Assembly (NCBI GenBank): GCA_035632055.1 | Contig: DASQHO010000049.1 | Span: 1 to 45,593, forward strand | DNA length: 45,593 nucleotides | Origin: REEB95 sp035632055 | GTDB lineage: Bacteria > Pseudomonadota > Alphaproteobacteria > ATCC43930 > CGMCC-115725 | Direction of reading: 5' to 3' | In this document: piece by piece, positions 32,819-40,336 of the stretch | Layout: every line of letters starts with the position of its first letter | Position numbering within the stretch: position 1 is the stretch's first letter | Program-made: the position numbers and the translations under genes | The notes under the pieces: generated by a model | Told to the model about the DNA's origin: nothing | The model's database searches: none | Seen by the model: only the letters and a program-made list of their open reading frames with translations

Positions 32819-32842
32819 GGTCCCCGCGATCGTCGTGGTGCA

Positions 32843-32956
32843 TCAGTTTCTAGTGCCGTGCTGGCCTTCAAAAATGAAGAGGGCGCCGATGATGACGGCG
32901 CCTAATCCGATAACGAGGGGATGGGAAAAAATCGTGCCCGTGAGTGAATTCCACAT
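32843..32956 (-). CDS. 37-aa membrane microprotein
   Basis: A short reading frame encoding one hydrophobic helix, residues about 13-30 (PLVIGLGAVIIGALFIF), with N-terminal MWNSLTGTIFSH and a polar tail EGQHGTRN. GGAGA lies 8-12 bases before the ATG, an ideal Shine-Dalgarno. An FNR-like box is centred 61 bases upstream of the start codon on the same strand (33011-33024). Single-helix microproteins are often subunits or regulators of larger membrane complexes (CydX-like, for instance), but I do not recognise this one. It lies between tartrate dehydrogenase (tail to tail) and the MHS transporter (head to head). Confidence 0.6.
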   Translation of the reverse strand: MWNSLTGTIFSHPLVIGLGAVIIGALFIFEGQHGTRN

Positions 32957-33010
32957 GTTGTGTTCTCCATTTTTTCGTTTTTACTTTCGGCGAACCGCGC
33001 AGATCGGGCC

Positions 33011-33024
33011 TTGATTTAAATCAG
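33011..33024. promoter_or_regulatory. FNR/FixK-like box TTGATTTAAATCAG
   Basis: Nine of ten half-site bases match TTGAT-N4-ATCAA. On the minus strand its centre at 33017.5 would place a class II (-41.5) start at about 32976, 20 bases before the microprotein ATG. On the plus strand the MHS transporter ATG is 96 bases downstream. The rest of 32957-33119 contains T-runs but no other recognisable element. Confidence 0.55.
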
Positions 33025-33119
33025 GCGCGAACCACAATTTTCGAGGGCGCACCCGCGCAGCAACCACGCTTGAGACCGCGGCGCCGGACGGATAGGGTCG
33101 TGCGATCCCATTACCTGCC

Positions 33120-34415
33120 ATGCATGCCGCGCATCGATTACAGCCGCACGCCCATGCCGCCACCACGCGGCTTTCGTCGGTAGCGCTCGCCGCCGGCGGC
33201 ATCGGCAATCTGCTCGAGTGGTACGATTTCGGTCTCTACGGCTATTTGGCGCCGGTGCTCGGCCGGCTGTTCTTTCCGTCGCATGATGCGGTGGCCTCGC
33301 TGATCGGCGCCTATGCCGGCTTCGCCGTCGGTTTTGCCATGCGACCGATCGGCGGCGCCGTCCTCGGCCATCTCGGCGACCGGTTCGGCCGGCGTTTCGT
33401 GCTGCTGCTGTCGGTGACGCTGATGGGCGTAGGCACGACCGCCATCGCGTTGCTGCCGACTTATGCCGCAGCCGGAATCGCCGCGCCGCTGCTGTTGCTT
33501 CTGGTGCGGTTGTTCCAGGGATTTTCGGTCGGCGGCGAATACACCGGTTCGGTCGCCTATCTGATCGAAAGCGCGCCGACGAATCGCCGCGGCTTTGCCG
33601 GCAGCATGGCCAACATCGGCTCGACCGCCGGCGTGCTGCTCGCTTCCGCTGTCGCCACGGTTACGATCAGCTTTGCCAGCGACGCGCAACTTATCGCGTG
33701 GGCCTGGCGATTGCCGTTTGCGCTTGGTGGCGTGCTGGCGACGAGTGCGCTGTTGTTGCGCCGCAGCCTGCGTGACGCCGATACGCCGTCGGTCCATCGG
33801 CGCGAAGCTCCGTTGCGACGGGCAGTGACCCGCGACGGACGGCTGATGGCGGTGGCCGTCCTGTTCACTTCGGGTTACGGCGTCGTCAATTATCTGACGA
33901 TGGTGTTTTTTCCGGTGTATGCCGGCACGTTCGGCAATGTGTCTGAGGCGCATGCCCTGCAGGCGACAACGCTGGCGCAGGCGCTGGCGCTCGCGATCGT
34001 GCCGCTGGCCGGCATCGCCAACGATTCCATCGTGCGGCGGCGCACGTTGTTGATTGTCGCGTTCGGCGCCGAATTCGCGGCCGCGCTGGCGGCGTTCCTG
34101 CTGGCGCGCGACGGTGGCGTCGCCGGCTTCGCCGCCGCTCAGATCGCTTTTGGCGCGCTGCTGGCGTTGGTGATGGGAACCGATCCGGCGATGCTTGCGG
34201 AACAATTTCCGCGCGAATATCGCATGAGCGCCTATTCGGTGGCGTTCAATCTCGGCCTCGGCATCGCCGGCGGCACCGCACCCGCCGTTGCCACCGCGCT
34301 GATCGCCGTCAGCGGATACACGCTGGCGCCGGCATTCTACCTGATGGCGGCGGCCGGCGCCGCCGTGACGGGTGCTTGGCTGATGACCGACCGCAGCCGC
34401 GATCCGCTGCTCTGA
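33120..34415 (+). CDS. MFS transporter, metabolite:H+ symporter (MHS/ProP-like) family
   Basis: 431 aa, 12 predicted helices. The MHS signature GNLLEWYDFGLYGYLAPVL is in helix 1, with the loop 2-3 motif GHLGDRFGRRFVLL and the helix 4 segment RLFQGFSVGGEYTGSVAYLIE typical of ProP, citrate and ketoglutarate carriers. The substrate is likely a carboxylate or compatible solute; the neighbouring tartrate dehydrogenase-type gene suggests a dicarboxylate, by inference only. ATG 33120 is used. The N-terminal His-rich stretch (HAAHRLQPHAHAA) may be partly untranslated if a later start is used, but no better-placed ATG is seen before helix 1. Confidence 0.9.
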   Translation: MHAAHRLQPHAHAATTRLSSVALAAGGIGNLLEWYDFGLYGYLAPVLGRLFFPSHDAVASLIGAYAGFAVGFAMRPIGGAVLGHLGDRFGRRFVLLLSVTLMGVGTTAIALLPTYAAAGIAAPLLLLLVRLFQGFSVGGEYTGSVAYLIESAPTNRRGFAGSMANIGSTAGVLLASAVATVTISFASDAQLIAWAWRLPFALGGVLATSALLLRRSLRDADTPSVHRREAPLRRAVTRDGRLMAVAVLFTSGYGVVNYLTMVFFPVYAGTFGNVSEAHALQATTLAQALALAIVPLAGIANDSIVRRRTLLIVAFGAEFAAALAAFLLARDGGVAGFAAAQIAFGALLALVMGTDPAMLAEQFPREYRMSAYSVAFNLGLGIAGGTAPAVATALIAVSGYTLAPAFYLMAAAGAAVTGAWLMTDRSRDPLL

Positions 34416-34539
34416 GCCAGCCGTCTGCCGCACTATACGTAGAGTCCCTTAGGCACAATCCCGAATTTTCGTCGCGCCGGCCAACCCGTAAAACCGGACC
34501 ATCGCTCGGCCTTTTTTTTCGAGGATAGGAGAGGGATGC

Positions 34540-34848
34540 ATGTTCGTGAAATCCGACGATCTGCGGCGGTCGTTGTGGGAGATTGATCATCTTCTCCACA
34601 GCCTGCGCGCCAATGCGGTTGGCGACACCATTGATCTCGATGAAATCGATGTCCTCGAAAGCAGCCGGCGGACAATCGTCAACATGCTCGAAGCACGGCG
34701 CCTGCAGAATTCCGAACCGATCGTCCACTTGCAGGCCTGGTGTGACGGTAATCTTGCCGATCTGCCAATGGCGGCGGACCGGTCTGCCGTCGTATCGCAG
34801 GCCACGCACCCACAACCCGGCCAGCCGCGCCTTCACTGCGTCTCCTAA
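34540..34848 (+). CDS. Hypothetical protein, 102 aa
   Basis: AGGAGAGGG ends about 6 bases before the ATG, a strong ribosome-binding site that supports this strand. The first 55 residues (SDDLRRSLWEIDHLLHSLRANAVGD, then LDEIDVLESSRRTIVNMLEARRL) predict a helical hairpin with many Asp and Arg; the C-terminal 40 residues are Pro/Gln/His-rich and probably disordered. I do not recognise it. A 186-codon frame exists on the opposite strand over the same bases, but it has no visible ribosome-binding site and reads as a shadow. The upstream gap (34416-34539) contains a T8 run at 34512-34519 without a convincing stem. Confidence 0.5.
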   Translation: MFVKSDDLRRSLWEIDHLLHSLRANAVGDTIDLDEIDVLESSRRTIVNMLEARRLQNSEPIVHLQAWCDGNLADLPMAADRSAVVSQATHPQPGQPRLHCVS

Positions 34849-34904
34849 CATCAGCTGTCGATTGAACACGATTCGGCCACGTCAACCGCGTTCGACGGAC
34901 CCCC

Positions 34905-34944
34905 AAAAAAATAGCCCCGCCCCCGGGGGAGCGAGGGGCGGGGC
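34905..34944 (-). terminator. Rho-independent terminator of the small exported protein gene
   Basis: A perfect 10-base-pair GC stem (GCCCCGCCCC at 34914-34923 with GGGGCGGGGC at 34935-34944) has an 11-base loop. On the minus strand it is followed by a T7 tract (A7 at 34905-34911 on plus). It lies 20 bases past the stop codon at 34965. Confidence 0.88.
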
Positions 34945-34964
34945 CGGCACTTCACCGTTCCACG

Positions 34965-35267
34965 TCAGCGGATGTGGACCGGGAAGACGAAGTCGATTGA
35001 CGGCGGCGCGGCATAAACTGGCGCGGGCGCCGCATAGGCATAGGGGTAGTAGGCATAGGGATACGCGTAGCTGTAGCCGTAGGCCGGCCGGCGGCCCCAA
35101 TCGTCATCGTCCCCACGCCACGCGTGCTCGTGGTTGCCCCAGCCGCCGTGGCCGTGCCAATCGTCGTCCGCCAGTGCCGGGGTGGCAATCGCGCCGGCGG
35201 TGACCGCGGCCACCGTTCCTGCCATCAACAACGCACGTAGGTTGCGGGTTAATTTCGTGGTCTGCAT
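34965..35267 (-). CDS. Small exported Asp/Trp/His- and Tyr/Ala/Pro-rich protein
   Basis: 100 aa. A signal peptide (about 1-33, ending ATPALA) is followed by an acidic aromatic-His segment (DDDWHGHGGWGNHEHAWRGDD), then a Tyr/Ala/Pro low-complexity part (YGYSYAYPYAYYPYAYAAP) and the tail IDFVFPVHIR. The His/Asp cluster could bind metal and the Tyr/Pro part resembles surface or matrix-type sequence; both are inference. AGGAGGAG before ATG 35267 is a near-perfect Shine-Dalgarno, and the gene has its own terminator, so it is probably an abundant monocistronic product. Longer upstream in-frame starts are rejected. Confidence 0.72.
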   Translation of the reverse strand: MQTTKLTRNLRALLMAGTVAAVTAGAIATPALADDDWHGHGGWGNHEHAWRGDDDDWGRRPAYGYSYAYPYAYYPYAYAAPAPVYAAPPSIDFVFPVHIR

Positions 35268-35331
35268 GGTGGCTCCTCCTATTTTGCTCTGCGAGCCGTG
35301 ACCGTCCCCAATGGACGGCCTCCATGCGAGG

Positions 35332-35349
35332 TAATAAGCGTGCTTATTA
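35332..35349. promoter_or_regulatory. AT-rich palindrome upstream of the small exported protein gene
   Basis: TAATAAGC (35332-35339) and GCTTATTA (35342-35349) are exact 8-base arms around GT, in an AT-rich island 65-82 bases before the minus-strand ATG at 35267. TTGACA occurs on the same strand at 35386-35381, though no good -10 follows at 17 bases. This is a candidate operator. The remainder of 35268-35480 shows nothing else. Confidence 0.45.
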
Positions 35350-35480
35350 TTATCCATCCCTGTGACAAAAAGATCATTTATGTCAAGATCGTGGCAGGTG
35401 CTCTTAATCCGGGTCAGTCATGATTCCGACGGTGTCCGCGCGCTTCCACGACCGCGCCGCGCTCTGCAATAGTTGCCGCC

Positions 35481-36353
35481 ATGCGTGACAACGGAGCCAC
35501 CGTGGCCGGCTTTGCCGAATCCTATCGCGGCGACGTCGAGGCCTGGGAATGCGATGCCTTCGGCCACATGAACATCGCCTTCTACGCCGAGCGTTTCGGC
35601 GATGCCGCGGCCAGTTTGCTGTTCAGGCTGGCGCCGACGCGCCATTTCCGGACCGTCAGCCTCCTGGTGCGTTACCGCCAAGAGTTGCGGGCGGGCGAGG
35701 CAGTCGCCATCCGCAGTGCGGTCCTCGGTATCGGCGAGGGCGCTCAACGCGAGCGCCGAGTGCGGCTGAGACACGAACTGACAATGGGCGAGGGCGCGAT
35801 CGCATCGGAAGCCGAACACGTGCTGGCGCCGCGTGACGCCAAGATGCGCTCGGGATTGAAGGCGACGCTCGCAGCGGCAGCAATCGCGTCGAACGCCGAG
35901 CCCTTCACACCGGTGAAGCTGCCGGCGGCGCACGGCAGCCTACCGAGCCTGCGTGACCGGGTGAAAAGCTGGGAAGTCGACGAAACCGGTCGGCTGTCGC
36001 TGTTCGGACATATGCGGCGTTTTTCGACCGCGGTCTCGCATCTGATGAATGCCGTCGGCATGAACGGCGCATACATCGCGCGCGAGCATTCCGGCTTTGC
36101 GACCTTTGAATCCCGGCTCGCCCTGGCGCCGTGGCAACCGGGCGCCGGCGCCGAGGTTGCCGCCACCAGTGGGTTTCTGACGGTCGGACGCTCGTCGGTG
36201 ACCACGATTCACGATCTCGTCGAGGTCAAAGGCGGCGACCGCATCGCCCGTCTCTATTTGGCCGGCGTGCATTTCGATCTCGAGCGCCGCCGATCGGTGC
36301 CATTGCCTGAGAGCATGCGCGAGAAAGCGGCGGCTCTGATCGTGCAGACCTGA
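35481..36353 (+). CDS. Double-hotdog acyl-CoA/ACP thioesterase-like protein
   Basis: 290 aa with two hotdog domains. The first has WECDAFGHMNIAFYAERFGDAA, the 4HBT-type D-x-x-G-H-x-N active-site word, followed by VSLLVRYRQELRAGEAVAIRSAVL. The second begins near DETGRLSLFGHMRRFSTAVSHLM and has FESRLALAPWQPGAGAEVAATSGFL. Only the first repeat keeps the full catalytic Asp/His/Asn pattern, so the second is probably structural, as in plant-type acyl-ACP thioesterases. The substrate is unknown. It is 46 bases upstream of the transglycosylase gene. Confidence 0.85.
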   Translation: MRDNGATVAGFAESYRGDVEAWECDAFGHMNIAFYAERFGDAAASLLFRLAPTRHFRTVSLLVRYRQELRAGEAVAIRSAVLGIGEGAQRERRVRLRHELTMGEGAIASEAEHVLAPRDAKMRSGLKATLAAAAIASNAEPFTPVKLPAAHGSLPSLRDRVKSWEVDETGRLSLFGHMRRFSTAVSHLMNAVGMNGAYIAREHSGFATFESRLALAPWQPGAGAEVAATSGFLTVGRSSVTTIHDLVEVKGGDRIARLYLAGVHFDLERRRSVPLPESMREKAAALIVQT

Positions 36354-36399
36354 TTTGGTGCGCACGGCGGCTTCCTTTCACCTCCGGCTTCCATTATTG

Positions 36400-37401
36400 A
36401 TGCGCGCCATGATGATTCGTCTTGCCGCAATCGCCGTCGCGGGTCTCGTCGCTACCGGCGCCGCTGTCGCGCAGCAATCCGCGCAACCAATGGCGGCCGC
36501 CGCACAGCCCGGTTTCCACACGTTCATCCAGGAGGTGCGTCGCGATGCGCTCAGCCAGGGCATCACGCTGGCGACGCTCGATCGCGCCTTCGCCAACGTC
36601 GCCTATGTGCCGCATGTAATCGAGCTCGACCGCCAGCAACCCGAGAGCACGCTCAGCTTCGAGGACTATATCGACCGCGTCGTGTCGCCAACGCGCCGCG
36701 AGCGCGGCCGCGAGCAGCTTGCCGAGAACCGCGCGTTGCTTGAAGCGGTCAGCCGGAAATACGGCGTCGCGCCGCGGTTCATCGTCGCGCTGTGGGGCAT
36801 CGAAAGCGATTACGGCCGCATCACCGGAACTTTTTCCGAAATCGACGCGCTGGCGACGCTCGCCTATGACGGCCGGCGCAGCGCGTTCTTCCGCAAAGAG
36901 CTCATCAACGCGCTGACCGTCGTCCAGCGCATGCACGTCGATCCGCGTGCCATGACCGGCTCGTGGGCCGGCGCGATGGGCCAAAGCCAGTTCATGCCGT
37001 CGAGCTTTCTCAACTACGCGGTGAGTTGGCGCGGTAACGCGCCGCCAAACATCTGGACGAACAAGGCCGACGTCTTCGCTTCGATCGCCAACTATCTGGC
37101 GCATGTCGGCTGGCGACCGGATGAAAGTTGGGGAATCGCAGTCAAGACGCCAGCCGGTCTCGATCAAAGCCTGATTGGCCTCGGACAGCGCCGGTCGTTG
37201 TCGAATTGGGCCGCGCTCGGCTTGCAGCAGGCGAATGGCGGCGCACTCCAGGATTCGCCGGCGACCGCGTCGCTGATCGAGCCTGGCGGCGAGTCGGGGC
37301 CGCAATTTCTGGTGTTCGACAATTTCCGCGTCATACTCCGCTGGAACAACTCGTCGTACTTCGCGACGGCGGTTGGCTATCTTGCGGATGCAGTGGATTG
37401 A
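36400..37401 (+). CDS. Lytic murein transglycosylase (MltB family)
   Basis: Cleaves the MurNAc-GlcNAc bond with 1,6-anhydro ring formation. The 333-aa protein has an N-terminal signal peptide (about 1-25, ending AAVAQQ). The catalytic Glu135 is in VALWGIESDYGRITG, followed by the MltB-type blocks DALATLAYDGRRSAFFRKEL and GSWAGAMGQSQFMPSSF, and a C-terminal region with NWAALGLQQANGG. The absence of a lipobox suggests a soluble periplasmic (SltB-like) form. The start among ATG 36400, 36409 and 36412 is uncertain. It leads into rlpA after 18 bases, a typical alphaproteobacterial cell-wall pair. Confidence 0.92.
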   Translation: MRAMMIRLAAIAVAGLVATGAAVAQQSAQPMAAAAQPGFHTFIQEVRRDALSQGITLATLDRAFANVAYVPHVIELDRQQPESTLSFEDYIDRVVSPTRRERGREQLAENRALLEAVSRKYGVAPRFIVALWGIESDYGRITGTFSEIDALATLAYDGRRSAFFRKELINALTVVQRMHVDPRAMTGSWAGAMGQSQFMPSSFLNYAVSWRGNAPPNIWTNKADVFASIANYLAHVGWRPDESWGIAVKTPAGLDQSLIGLGQRRSLSNWAALGLQQANGGALQDSPATASLIEPGGESGPQFLVFDNFRVILRWNNSSYFATAVGYLADAVD

Positions 37402-37419
37402 CAATATTCTTCCGCGCCG

Positions 37420-38433
37420 GTGGGGACATCGCGAACTGATAAATTTATAGGCTTGGCCCGGGCGAGCTTGCTCCTCGGCGCATTGGCGCTCGCATTGGCC
37501 GGCTGCGGCAGTCGCGGCAGCGGCAGTGGCGCCGCAAGCAGCAATGTCGCCGCACCCAACGCCAACGGCTATTACAAAGTCGGCCAGCCGTATCAGATCG
37601 ACGGCAAATGGTATTACCCGGGCATCAACTGGTCATACAACGAGACCGGCATCGCCTCGTGGTACGGACCTGACTTCGACGGCAAATACACGGCCAACGG
37701 CGAGCGCTACGACATGAACGCGCTGACCGCGGCGCATCGCACTCTGCCGATGCCGAGCATCGTCGAGGTGACCAACCTTGACAACGGCCGGTCGATCCAG
37801 CTGCGCGTCAATGATCGCGGACCTTATGCCCGCGACCGGATCCTCGACGTATCGCGGCGCGCCGCACAGCTTCTTGGATTCGAGAATGGCGGCACTGCAC
37901 ATGTGCGCGTTCAGTTGCTGCAGCAGCAGACACTGCAGGCACAGCTACTGGCGCAACGTAACGGCGGCCCTGATGTCGAAGCGCCGTCGCAACTTGCGGC
38001 CGCCGAACCGGTCGCGAAAGTGAATGCGCAGCCGCTGGCGCCGCCTGCGGGCGCCGCACCACCATCGTCTTCCGCCAATGCGTCCGCCGCGCCACCGCAG
38101 CCCGCGCCGACTCCGCGCGCGGCAACGTCGCATCTCGCACTCGTGAGTCCGGCGGGGGCGACAACACCGAAAGTACCGTTCGTGAGACCGGTGCCGGCGA
38201 ACTCCAAGATGTATATCCAGGCCGGCGCTTTCAGCCGCCGCGAGAACGCCGAGAACCTGAAAGCCAGGCTGGCGCAGTTCGGCCCGGTCAATATCGACAC
38301 CGCGCGGGTCAACGGCGCCAACGTCTATCGCGTGCGCATCGGCCCGATTGCGACGACCGGTGAAGCCGATCGCCTGCTGGGCGATGTCGTCAATAGCGGC
38401 GTACCAGAAGCCCGTCTCGCCTTCGACTGGTAG
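37420..38433 (+). CDS. rlpA: Septal ring lytic transglycosylase RlpA (lipoprotein, DPBB + SPOR)
   Basis: RlpA cleaves denuded glycan strands at the division septum. 337 aa: lipoprotein signal with lipobox LAGC (Cys29), a double-psi beta-barrel domain (GIASWYGPDFDGKYTANGERYD, AAHRTLPMPSIVEVTNL and the catalytic Asp in RVNDRGPYARDRILDVSRRAA), a Pro/Ala-rich linker of about 80 residues, and a C-terminal SPOR domain (MYIQAGAFSRRENAENLKARL, then VYRVRIGPIAT). GTG 37420 is the apparent start with a poor ribosome-binding site; a later TTG before LARASLLL is possible. Confidence 0.93.
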   Translation: MGTSRTDKFIGLARASLLLGALALALAGCGSRGSGSGAASSNVAAPNANGYYKVGQPYQIDGKWYYPGINWSYNETGIASWYGPDFDGKYTANGERYDMNALTAAHRTLPMPSIVEVTNLDNGRSIQLRVNDRGPYARDRILDVSRRAAQLLGFENGGTAHVRVQLLQQQTLQAQLLAQRNGGPDVEAPSQLAAAEPVAKVNAQPLAPPAGAAPPSSSANASAAPPQPAPTPRAATSHLALVSPAGATTPKVPFVRPVPANSKMYIQAGAFSRRENAENLKARLAQFGPVNIDTARVNGANVYRVRIGPIATTGEADRLLGDVVNSGVPEARLAFDW

Positions 38434-38542
38434 CCGGTAGGGCCGACACGGCGCCTTTTTCGGCGCAAGCGAGCGTGGATTTCGCCACGTTTCCGGTTAT
38501 GCTGAGCGCGATTCTGCTGGTTGAACCGTCCGTGAGCTTCCC

Positions 38543-39691
38543 ATGAGTCCGATGCGTTTTTCTGCCGTGACCACCGCGCTGTGCCTGGTGTTCTGGTTGC
38601 CGGCCGCGCACGCCGCGATGCCGACAATCGACACCTCTGCCCGCAACGCCTACGTCATCGACTTCAACACCGGGGCGGTGCTCCTCGACAAGAACGGCGA
38701 TGCGCGCATTCCGCCGGCGTCGATGAGCAAGCTGATGACCGAGTACATCGTCTTCTCGTACCTGAAGCAGGGACGGGCGACGCTCAACGACATGCTTCCG
38801 GTCAGCGAAAAAGCATGGCGCACACAGGGCTCGAAGATGTTCGTGCCGCTCGGCGGCAAGATTCGGCTCGAGGATCTGCTGCAAGGCATGATCGTGCAGT
38901 CCGGCAACGACGCCTGCATCGTGCTCGCCGAAGGTCTTGCCGGGAGCACCGACGCGTTCGTCAAGCTGATGAACGACAAGGCGAAGGAACTCGGCATGAC
39001 CGGCAGCCACTTCGCCGACGTCGACGGCTTGCCCGATCCCGACGAATATATGACGGCGCACGATCTTGCGATCCTGGCGCGCCATCTGATTACCGATTTT
39101 CCCGAGTACTACCACTACGATTCCCAGAAAGAATTCATTTTCAACGGCATCAAGCAGGGCAACCGTAATCCGCTGCTCTACACCGACAGCACGGTGGATG
39201 GACTCAAGACCGGTCACACCGATGAAGCCGGCTACTGTTTGACCGCGTCGGCATTGCGCAATGGCCGACGCGTCATCGAAGTCCTCGCCGGCATGAATTC
39301 GCTGCAGGCGCGCGCCGATCAAGGCCGCACCGTTCTCGATTGGGCGTTTCGTGAATTCGACGACTACACGATTGCCAAAGCCGGTACTGTCCTCGACCAC
39401 GCGCCGGTTTGGATGGGCCAGGACGGACAGGTGCCAGTCGCCGTCGCGCATGACGTCGTGATCACGTTGCCGCGCGGTGACCGCACCGCCTTGAAAGTTG
39501 CCGCCATCTACGACGGACCGGTGCCGGCGCCGGTGGCGGTGGGACAACCGGTCGGCAAGCTGACAATCTCGACGCCCGATACCGCGCCGGTCGAGGTGCC
39601 GCTGGTGGCTGCGCAAACCGTGCAGCCGCTCAGTGGCTTCGGCCGTATTGCATTCAACGCGGCCTATTTGCTGTTCGGACGGCACAACTGA
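38543..39691 (+). CDS. D-alanyl-D-alanine carboxypeptidase (penicillin-binding protein 5/6 type)
   Basis: Periplasmic, membrane-anchored enzyme that removes the terminal D-Ala of peptidoglycan pentapeptides. In the 382-aa protein, a signal peptide (about 1-24, ending AAHA) is followed by the catalytic SxxK motif S60-M-S-K63, SGN at 120-122 and KTG at 222-224 (DGLKTGHTDEAGY). The C-terminal beta-rich domain ends in an amphipathic helix (SGFGRIAFNAAYLLFGRHN), the usual membrane anchor. tmk begins 8 bases after the stop, consistent with an operon continuing through holB and metG. Confidence 0.94.
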   Translation: MSPMRFSAVTTALCLVFWLPAAHAAMPTIDTSARNAYVIDFNTGAVLLDKNGDARIPPASMSKLMTEYIVFSYLKQGRATLNDMLPVSEKAWRTQGSKMFVPLGGKIRLEDLLQGMIVQSGNDACIVLAEGLAGSTDAFVKLMNDKAKELGMTGSHFADVDGLPDPDEYMTAHDLAILARHLITDFPEYYHYDSQKEFIFNGIKQGNRNPLLYTDSTVDGLKTGHTDEAGYCLTASALRNGRRVIEVLAGMNSLQARADQGRTVLDWAFREFDDYTIAKAGTVLDHAPVWMGQDGQVPVAVAHDVVITLPRGDRTALKVAAIYDGPVPAPVAVGQPVGKLTISTPDTAPVEVPLVAAQTVQPLSGFGRIAFNAAYLLFGRHN

Positions 39692-39699
39692 CCGCTGAC

Positions 39700-40329
39700 G
39701 TGCCCGCACGCGGACGCTTCATCACACTCGAGGGCGGTGAGGGGGTCGGCAAATCCACCCAAGCGCGGCTGCTCGTCGCGGCGTTGCAACGCGCCGGCAT
39801 CGATGCGCTGGAAACGCGCGAGCCTGGGGGCTCACCCGGCGCCGAGGCGATCCGCAAGCTGCTATTGGCAGGCGGCCCGGAGGCGTGGGACGCCCAAACC
39901 GAGGCGCTGCTGATGGTAGCGGCGCGCCGCGATCATATCGTGCACACGATCCGTCCGGCGTTGGTCGCTGGTCGCTGGGTGGTATCCGACCGTTATGCCG
40001 ACTCGACGATGGCGTATCAAGGCTTCGGCCGGGGCTTGCCGCTTGATGCGCTGCGCGAGCTCCATCGGTTCATCTGCGAAGATCTCCGCCATCCCGATCT
40101 AACGCTGATACTCGATTTGCCGGTGGAGATCGGTCTTCAACGCGCCCGCCATCGCAACCGCTTCGAGCGCATGGAACAGGATTTCCATCAGCGCATGCGC
40201 GATGGCTTTCTCACCATCGCGCGCCATACGCCAGAACGCTGCGTCGTCATCGATGCCACTGGCGACGTCGAGTCGGTCCGCCTGGCCCTGGCCGCCGCGG
40301 TGCGCGAACGGCTCGGCGTTGCGCTATGA
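39700..40329 (+). CDS. tmk: Thymidylate kinase
   Basis: Phosphorylates dTMP to dTDP. 209 aa with the P-loop FITLEGGEGVGKSTQARLL, the DR(Y/H) motif VVSDRYADSTMAYQGFGRGL, and LTLILDLPVEIGLQRARHRN with the LID region. The N-terminal position of the P-loop fixes the start at GTG 39700, since no ATG is available between the preceding stop and the P-loop. holB starts 7 bases after the stop, the standard alphaproteobacterial tmk-holB order. Confidence 0.96.
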   Translation: MPARGRFITLEGGEGVGKSTQARLLVAALQRAGIDALETREPGGSPGAEAIRKLLLAGGPEAWDAQTEALLMVAARRDHIVHTIRPALVAGRWVVSDRYADSTMAYQGFGRGLPLDALRELHRFICEDLRHPDLTLILDLPVEIGLQRARHRNRFERMEQDFHQRMRDGFLTIARHTPERCVVIDATGDVESVRLALAAAVRERLGVAL

Positions 40330-40336
40330 TGGCATC

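Noticed and set aside
33138..34433. A 431-codon open frame on the minus strand
   Set aside because: It mirrors the MHS-family transporter, translates to Arg/Gln/His-rich sequence without domains, and has no ribosome-binding site.
34512..34519. T8 run after the MHS transporter as a terminator
   Set aside because: Only a 4-bp GGCC pairing can be found upstream; the stem is too weak to call.
35370..35386. TTGACATAAATGAT on the minus strand as a second FNR/FixK box
   Set aside because: The right half matches only three of five bases, so it is better read as a possible -35 region or chance.
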